DNA from: an uncultured Blautia sp. | GTDB lineage: Bacteria; Bacillota; Clostridia; Lachnospirales; Lachnospiraceae | Length of the DNA stretch: 50,041 nt | Assembly (NCBI GenBank): GCA_944384185.1 | Contig: CALWSM010000003.1 | Coordinates: 1-50,041 of the forward strand | Direction: 5' to 3' | Shown: one piece after another, positions 45,128 to 50,041 of the stretch | Layout: each line of letters opens with the position of its first letter | Position numbering within the stretch: the first letter of the stretch is position 1 | Made by a program: the position numbers and the translations under genes | Notes under the pieces: model-generated | What the model saw: only the letters and a program-made list of their open reading frames with translations | The model's database searches: none | Told to the model about the DNA's origin: nothing

Positions 45128-45180
45128 TTTTTATTTATCAAAATTTATAATTTATAATTTACCCATTCACCTTTAAATAA

Positions 45181-45209
45181 TTGACATTGTAAACCAAACC
45201 GCATATAAT
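45181..45209 (+). promoter_or_regulatory. Consensus promoter of the RelB-like antitoxin gene
   Basis: TTGACA (45181-45186), 17 bp, TATAAT (45204-45209): both hexamers perfect, 21 bp before the ATG. Confidence 0.92.
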
Positions 45210-45230
45210 TAACAAAAAGGTGGTGATATT

Positions 45231-45503
45231 ATGGCAACAACTCCGACACAGATACGCATTGATTCAGATGTCAAAAAGAAAGCAATGGATCTATTTGATC
45301 ATCTGGGACTGGATATGTCCAGTGCTGTAAACATTTTCCTTCATCAATGCATTCTCCGAGGCGGCCTTCCTTTCCATGTAGAAATACCAAATTACAGCCC
45401 GCAGACATTAGAAGCAATGGAGGAGGCTAAGCGGATCTCCCGTGATCCAAATGTAAAAGGCTATCAAAGCATGGAAGAATTAAAAAAAGCCCTGGAGGAA
45501 TAA
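45231..45503 (+). CDS. RelB/DinJ-family antitoxin
   Basis: A ribbon-helix-helix protein of 90 residues: TPTQIRIDSDVKKKAMDLFD, then LGLDMSSAVNIFLHQCILRG and GLPFHVEIPN are the RelB/DinJ signature. The C-terminal tail (LEAMEEAKRISRD...) would wrap a YafQ-type toxin. AAAGGTGG lies before the ATG. The next gene should be the toxin, but it is truncated, so this antitoxin may now be an orphan regulator. Confidence 0.93.
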   Translation: MATTPTQIRIDSDVKKKAMDLFDHLGLDMSSAVNIFLHQCILRGGLPFHVEIPNYSPQTLEAMEEAKRISRDPNVKGYQSMEELKKALEE

Positions 45504-45680
45504 ATGTACGAAGTAAAGTTTACAACTGCTTACAAAAGAAGTTATAAACTAATGAAAAAGCGTAGCTATGATCTTTCTCTTCTTGATGAAGTGATAGATC
45601 TGCTGCGACAGGGAAAAACTCTTGATAAAAAGTATCATGATCATGGATTAAGCGGCAGGTTTCATATCATTTCTATATAG
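45504..45680 (+). pseudogene. Truncated YafQ/RelE-type toxin
   Basis: The ATG directly follows the antitoxin stop. The 58-residue product starts YEVKFTTAYKRSYKLMKKRS and includes DLLRQGKTLDKKYHDHGLSG, the YafQ pattern (…L…DH.LSG). Intact toxins have about 90 residues and continue with the catalytic region (REC-H-I, D, Y-R, then H near the end). Here the frame ends ten residues after DHGLSG and just before a terminator, so the active site is missing. Confidence 0.78.
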
Positions 45681-45681
45681 A

Positions 45682-45718
45682 AAAACGGGCAAGAATCTAT
45701 TAGCCTCTTACCCGTTTT
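45682..45718. terminator. Terminator after the RelB/truncated-toxin locus
   Basis: AAAACGGG-AAGA pairs with TCTT-CCCGTTTT around a 12-base loop with one internal mismatch. The plus direction ends in TTTTCT. Confidence 0.78.
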
Positions 45719-45733
45719 CTGCCACTCGCTTAT

Positions 45734-45899
45734 CTAGTACATCGTCTCGAAAATAACTACACCAAATAACTCGCCTGTTTTCCCGATTGCACAGGCCAAA
45801 AAGCCTCAGCGTAGCCCGCTACGCCTGCGTTTTTTGACCTGCACACTCGAAAAAATATCCTGCGTTATTGGTTCAGTTATTTATCGGACGATGTACTAG
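45734..45899. repeat. 166-bp MITE-like palindromic element
   Basis: Perfect 13-bp terminal inverted repeats CTAGTACATCGTC and GACGATGTACTAG bound a 166-bp element that is an imperfect palindrome throughout. CCAAATAAC...GCACAGGCCAAAAAGCC pairs with the reverse complement of the second half, and the tip is GCGTAGCCCGCTACGC. There is no coding frame. No clear target-site duplication flanks it. It lies between the TA locus and the 3' end of purL. Confidence 0.8.
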
Positions 45900-45932
45900 C
45901 CGTCATTAAGTTACTTTCTCTTCATCGATATC

Positions 45933-48900
45933 TTATTTGAAGTATTCCACTCCGGACTCAAAGATCTTCAGATCCTGTTCCCCATAGATATTTACAGCTA
46001 CGCCGTCGCCACGTCTCTCAGAGTGGGCCATCTTGCCCAGGACACGTCCGTCGGGGCTTGTAATGCCTTCGATGGCGCAGTAGGAACCGTTCACATTCCA
46101 CTCTTCGTCCATGGTAATGTTGCCGCCCAGATCACAGTACTGGGTAGCTACCTGACCGTTTTCAAAGAGCTTCTTCAGCCACTCCTCGCTGGCTACAAAC
46201 CGTCCCTCTCCGTGGGAAGCAGGATTTGTGTAAACCTTTCCAAGCTCTGCTTTCTGCAGCCATGGGGATTTGTTTGTCACAACCTTTGTGTAGACCATCT
46301 TGGAAATATGGCGGCCAATGGTATTATAGGTCAGTGTAGGGGAATCCTCTGTCTGTCCTGTGATCTCCCCGTAGGGAACCAGTCCCAGCTTGATCAGAGC
46401 CTGGAAGCCGTTGCAGATACCAAGAGCCAGTCCGTCTCTCTCATTTAACAGCCGCATAACCGCCTCTTTGATCTTTGCATTCTGGAAGGCTGTGGCAAAG
46501 AACTTGGCAGATCCGTCAGGCTCGTCGCCGGCGGAGAAGCCGCCCGGGAACATGATCATCTGCGCCTGGTCAATGGCTTTTTCAAAGACTTCCACGGAAT
46601 CACGGATATGCTCCGCATCCAGATTCTTGAATACCTTGGTAATAACCTTCGCTCCCGCTCTTTCAAAGGCCTTTGTGCTGTCGTACTCACAGTTGGTTCC
46701 CGGAAATACCGGAATGAACACTGTCGGCTGAGCGATCTTGTGGGAGCAGATATGCACGTCTTTGGTATCATAAAGACCTTTATCCATACTTTTGGTGGCG
46801 TCGTCTGTCTCGGAACCGGAACGTGTCTTAAAGACTTTCTCCAGAGGCGCTTTCCAGGTCTCCAGAGCCTCTGCCATGGTGATCTTCATATCCTTGTATT
46901 CCAGGCAGGCGCTGTCTGTCACTTCGCCGATCACAGTATAAGTGATGGCCAGTTCTCCCACTTTTCCGTCTGCCACTTCACAGATGATATCGCCAAATCC
47001 CGGGGAGAACAGATCTCTCTCATCTACATTATGCTCGATCTTCACGCCTTTCTGATTTCCGAAAGCCATCTTGGATACCGCTGCGGCAATGCCGTGACGG
47101 TCCAGAGCGTATGCGGAAAGGATCCTTCCGGCCTGAATGTCTTCCCGGAATTTTCCATACTGTACTTTTAAGGCTTCAAAATCCGGAAGATCATAGGCGG
47201 CTTTAGGCATTCTCAGCCATACCAGCTTGCTTCCGGCCTTTTTCAGTTCCGGTGTGATGATGTCTTTTTCTTTTGCCACATCTACTGCAAAAGATACTAA
47301 AGTAGGCGGCACGTCGATATCGTTAAAGGTTCCGGACATAGAGTCCTTGCCGCCGATAGAAGGCAGGCCAAAACCAAGCTGAGCCGCATATGCGCCAAGA
47401 AGCGCTGCAAATGGCTGGCTCCAGCGATGAGGATCTTCGGTCATTCTCCGGAAATATTCCTGGAAGGTAAAACGGATCTTACTGTAATCTCCGCCGGAAG
47501 CCACGATTCTTGCCACAGATTCTGTCACTGCGTAAACAGCTCCGTGGTATGGGCTCCAGCTGGAAAGATATGGGTCAAATCCATAGCTCATCATGGTAAC
47601 CGTCTGGGTATTTCCCTTCTGCACCGGAACCTTGGCTACCATGGTCTGGGTCTCGGTAAGCTGGTATTTTCCGCCGTAAGGCATGAATACGCTTCCCGCT
47701 CCGATGGAACCGTCGAACATTTCCACCAGTCCCTTCTGGGAACAGGTATTCAGATCAGACAGAGTATCCAGCCATTTTGCCTTTACATCTCCCACATCGG
47801 AAGCTCTGTCTAAAACATTTCCTTCTTTATTTGGGATTTCCACATATACGTCGGTTTCCTGATGAGCGCCGTTGGTATCCAGGAAAGCTCTGGACAGATC
47901 CACGATGGTCTTTCCTCTCCAGTTCATCACCAGTCTGGGGCTCTCGGTGACAACCGCCACCGGCACAGCCTCCAGGTTCTCCTCCTGGGCGTAGCCGAGG
48001 AAGGTATCTACCTCTTTGGGATCTACTACTACGGCCATACGTTCCTGAGACTCGGAAATAGCAATCTCTGTGCCGTCCAGGCCGGCGTATTTCTTCGGCA
48101 CCTTGTCCAGATCGATCTTCAGGCCTGCTGCCAGTTCACCGATGGCTACGGATACGCCCCCTGCGCCGAAGTCGTTACATTTCTTAATGATCCTGCTAAC
48201 TTCTTCTCTCCGGAACAGTCTCTGGATCTTTCTTTCGGTAGGCGCATTTCCCTTCTGTACTTCTGCACCGCAGGTCTCGATGGATTCCTCTGTGTGGACT
48301 TTGGAAGAACCGGTTGCTCCGCCACAGCCGTCACGGCCGGTACGGCCGCCCAGAAGGATAATGATATCTCCCGGATCCGAGGTCTCCCGGATAACCGCTC
48401 TTCTCGGAGCAGCTCCCATAACTGCGCCGATCTCCATACGTTTTGCCACGTAATTGGGGTGATAGATTTCCTTTACATAACCGGTAGCCAGACCGATCTG
48501 ATTTCCGTAGGAAGAGTAACCCTGGGCCGCTCCTCTCACCAGTTTCTTCTGGGGAAGTTTTCCTTTCATGGTATCTTTTACAGATACGGTTGGATCTGCC
48601 GCTCCGGTGACACGCATCGCCTGGTATACATAGGTACGGCCGGACAGAGGATCCCGGATAGCGCCTCCAAGGCAGGTAGCAGCGCCGCCGAAAGGCTCGA
48701 TCTCAGTAGGATGGTTGTGGGTCTCATTTTTAAAGTTGATCAGCCACTCTTCTTCTTTTCCGTCTACATCTACAGGAACAACAATGGAGCAGGCGTTGAT
48801 CTCTTCCGATTCCTCCTGATCCTGAAGCTTACCCTCTGCCTTTAATTTCTTCATAGCCATCAGGGCCAGATCCATCAGGCAGACAAATTTGTCATTCCGG

Positions 48901-49700
48901 TCTTTATAGATCACCTGGCGGTCCGCCAGATATTTCTCATAAGTTTTTACGATGGGATCTTTATAATCCCCTTCGCCGAACTCTACATTTTTCAATTCCG
49001 TAGAGAAGGTTGTATGACGGCAGTGATCGGACCAGTAAGTATCCAGCACCCGGATCTCTGTCATGGAAGGATCTCTCTTCTCTTCCTTCTTAAAGTAATT
49101 CTGGATATGAAGAAAATCCTTAAAGGTCATAGCCAGGTTCAGAGAAGCGTAAAGCTCTTTCAGTTTTCCTTCTTCCATATCCTGGAAGCCGTCAAAAATC
49201 TTTACGTCCTCCGGCTCTTCAAACTTTGTCACCAGAGTCTCCGGTTTCGCTGCCTCTGCCTCTCTGGAGTCCACCGGGTTAATGCAGTGGTTCTTGATGG
49301 CTTCCAGCTCTTCATCGGAAATGTTCCCTTCGATCACATAAGTAGTAGCGGAACGGATGATCGGCTCCTCGTCCTCTTTCAGGAACTGCACGCACTGTAC
49401 CGCAGAATCTGCTCTCTGGTCAAACTGTCCCGGGAGATATTCCACGGAAAAGATCCTGGATCCTTTGGCCGCCTCAAAGGTTTCCTTATATAAATCATCT
49501 ACAGGAGGCTCAGAAAACACACAGGTACAGGCTTTCTCAAATACCTCGTCAGAAATATTTTCCACATCATAGCGGATCAGCACCCGTACTCCCGTAACGT
49601 CCCCGATTCCCAGATAACTTTTGATCTCATGTCTCAGCTCTTTGGCCTTAACCGCAAAATCTGGTTTTTTCTCAACATAGACACGCCTTACTTCGCTCAT
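45933..49700 (-). CDS. purL: Phosphoribosylformylglycinamidine synthase, single-chain
   Basis: It makes FGAM from FGAR, glutamine and ATP in purine synthesis. The order is a PurS-like N-terminus, two AIRS-type halves, and a C-terminal glutamine amidotransferase. DTYWSDHCRHTTF, NFKNETHNHPTEIEPFGGAAT and SIGGKDSMSGTF are synthase motifs. IPVFPGTNCEYDS, FPGGFSAGDE and LGICNGFQALIKLG are amidotransferase motifs, the last with the catalytic Cys. HGEGRF follows. The ATG at 49700 with GGAGC upstream gives 1255 residues, normal for the one-chain form. No purine-riboswitch fold is seen upstream; only a TATAAT at 49778-49773. Confidence 0.97.
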   Translation of the reverse strand: MSEVRRVYVEKKPDFAVKAKELRHEIKSYLGIGDVTGVRVLIRYDVENISDEVFEKACTCVFSEPPVDDLYKETFEAAKGSRIFSVEYLPGQFDQRADSAVQCVQFLKEDEEPIIRSATTYVIEGNISDEELEAIKNHCINPVDSREAEAAKPETLVTKFEEPEDVKIFDGFQDMEEGKLKELYASLNLAMTFKDFLHIQNYFKKEEKRDPSMTEIRVLDTYWSDHCRHTTFSTELKNVEFGEGDYKDPIVKTYEKYLADRQVIYKDRNDKFVCLMDLALMAMKKLKAEGKLQDQEESEEINACSIVVPVDVDGKEEEWLINFKNETHNHPTEIEPFGGAATCLGGAIRDPLSGRTYVYQAMRVTGAADPTVSVKDTMKGKLPQKKLVRGAAQGYSSYGNQIGLATGYVKEIYHPNYVAKRMEIGAVMGAAPRRAVIRETSDPGDIIILLGGRTGRDGCGGATGSSKVHTEESIETCGAEVQKGNAPTERKIQRLFRREEVSRIIKKCNDFGAGGVSVAIGELAAGLKIDLDKVPKKYAGLDGTEIAISESQERMAVVVDPKEVDTFLGYAQEENLEAVPVAVVTESPRLVMNWRGKTIVDLSRAFLDTNGAHQETDVYVEIPNKEGNVLDRASDVGDVKAKWLDTLSDLNTCSQKGLVEMFDGSIGAGSVFMPYGGKYQLTETQTMVAKVPVQKGNTQTVTMMSYGFDPYLSSWSPYHGAVYAVTESVARIVASGGDYSKIRFTFQEYFRRMTEDPHRWSQPFAALLGAYAAQLGFGLPSIGGKDSMSGTFNDIDVPPTLVSFAVDVAKEKDIITPELKKAGSKLVWLRMPKAAYDLPDFEALKVQYGKFREDIQAGRILSAYALDRHGIAAAVSKMAFGNQKGVKIEHNVDERDLFSPGFGDIICEVADGKVGELAITYTVIGEVTDSACLEYKDMKITMAEALETWKAPLEKVFKTRSGSETDDATKSMDKGLYDTKDVHICSHKIAQPTVFIPVFPGTNCEYDSTKAFERAGAKVITKVFKNLDAEHIRDSVEVFEKAIDQAQMIMFPGGFSAGDEPDGSAKFFATAFQNAKIKEAVMRLLNERDGLALGICNGFQALIKLGLVPYGEITGQTEDSPTLTYNTIGRHISKMVYTKVVTNKSPWLQKAELGKVYTNPASHGEGRFVASEEWLKKLFENGQVATQYCDLGGNITMDEEWNVNGSYCAIEGITSPDGRVLGKMAHSERRGDGVAVNIYGEQDLKIFESGVEYFK

Positions 49701-49887
49701 GTAAGCTCCTTTCTGCCCCTGGGGCAATGACATTTGTATAGCACTTTATGGACTCAGTTTAACACAGTTTTCATTATAAGTAAAATTAATATGACTAATA
49801 TCTTTTATAAGCTATATTCATCAGTATCTTTTTAAAAAATATATGGCCAAATCGCAGACATCTGCTTTCCTGCTCTGTAAAAACAAG

Positions 49888-49916
49888 TTGACAGTGCATC
49901 TTTTTCCTCTTATAGT
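49888..49916 (+). promoter_or_regulatory. Promoter of the gene leaving the window on the right
   Basis: TTGACA (49888-49893), 17 bp, TATAGT (49911-49916). It points at the ATG at 50020. The rest of the 319-bp gap after purL is AT-rich without other recognised features. Confidence 0.78.
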
Positions 49917-50019
49917 ATCTCTTAGTATTGAGAGTCTTCCTGTCCCGGCGCCGTTCAGAAGAAATTCCCGCATGCCGTACAGTATCCACATTTATCAGCG
50001 GCAAAAGAAAGGACTGTCT

Positions 50020-50041
50020 ATGGATATCAGTTTTGAATTAT
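50020..50041 (+). CDS. Probable LysR-family regulator (first codons only)
   Basis: Only MDISFEL plus one base is visible, preceded by GAAAGGA at a good distance and a consensus promoter. MDI-x-FELY is a frequent start of Lachnospiraceae LysR regulators. Seven codons cannot prove the family. Confidence 0.4.

Noticed and set aside
46608..48845. Long open frames on the plus strand opposite purL
   Set aside because: They are by-products of codon bias in purL, with no recognisable domains or ribosome-binding sites.
49701..50019. A purine riboswitch ahead of purL
   Set aside because: No three-helix aptamer or conserved purine core was found in the short leader on the minus strand.

Overview
The window looks like a chromosome segment of a spore-forming Clostridia member, most likely Lachnospiraceae. 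The grounds are a dcw (division and cell wall) cluster ending in ftsZ, the spoIIGA-sigE pair, a Spo0E-like phosphatase, the murE-priA-def-fmt-rsmB-rlmN-stp-pknB-rsgA-rpe-thiN operon, a one-chain PurL, and the protein sequences themselves. Almost everything is on the minus strand, so operons read from high to low coordinates. No tRNA, rRNA or CRISPR array was seen.

Region 1 (1-5.4 kb): the 5' end of sigE, then spoIIGA behind a Spo0A-type promoter, the shikimate genes aroD and aroE (divergent), two molybdopterin genes (mogA, moaC), and ftsZ with its own promoter and terminator. Region 2 (5.4-17.4 kb): the dcw cluster in transcription order mraZ, rsmH, ftsL, ftsI-like PBP, SpoVD-like PBP, mraY, murD, ftsW, murA, ftsQ. 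The mraZ leader carries helically phased MraZ-type repeats. The second PBP has its own terminator/promoter boundary with a SigE-like promoter. Region 3 (17.4-19.1 kb): a small ORF, a Spo0E-like gene and ychF. Region 4 (19.1-32.9 kb): an 11-gene housekeeping operon from murE to thiN, with an internal terminator and promoter after pknB, preceded by an unknown membrane-anchored protein gene.

Region 5 (33-46 kb) is the accessory part. It holds a tRNA-dihydrouridine synthase, an AAA/PD-(D/E)XK protein, a HelD-type helicase fused to the N-terminal beta-sandwich of GH31 glycosidases, and an AlaA-type alanine aminotransferase fused to an XRE-type HTH domain. Four helically phased TTGAACTT repeats surround the promoter of that last gene. 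Then come a small XRE/membrane-protein module, an OLD-family ATPase/TOPRIM nuclease with a cysteine cluster, and a scar of gene fragments (uroporphyrinogen-decarboxylase-like, LysR, and the relic 3' end of a second OLD gene). Two toxin-antitoxin loci follow, one intact and one with a truncated toxin, and a 166-bp palindromic MITE-like element. Region 6 (45.9-50 kb): purL, then the first codons of a probable LysR regulator behind a strong promoter.

The most novel candidates are the self-contained XRE-AlaA aminotransferase with its phased operator array and the HelD-GH31N fusion. The two are divergently transcribed from one 241-bp intergenic region.
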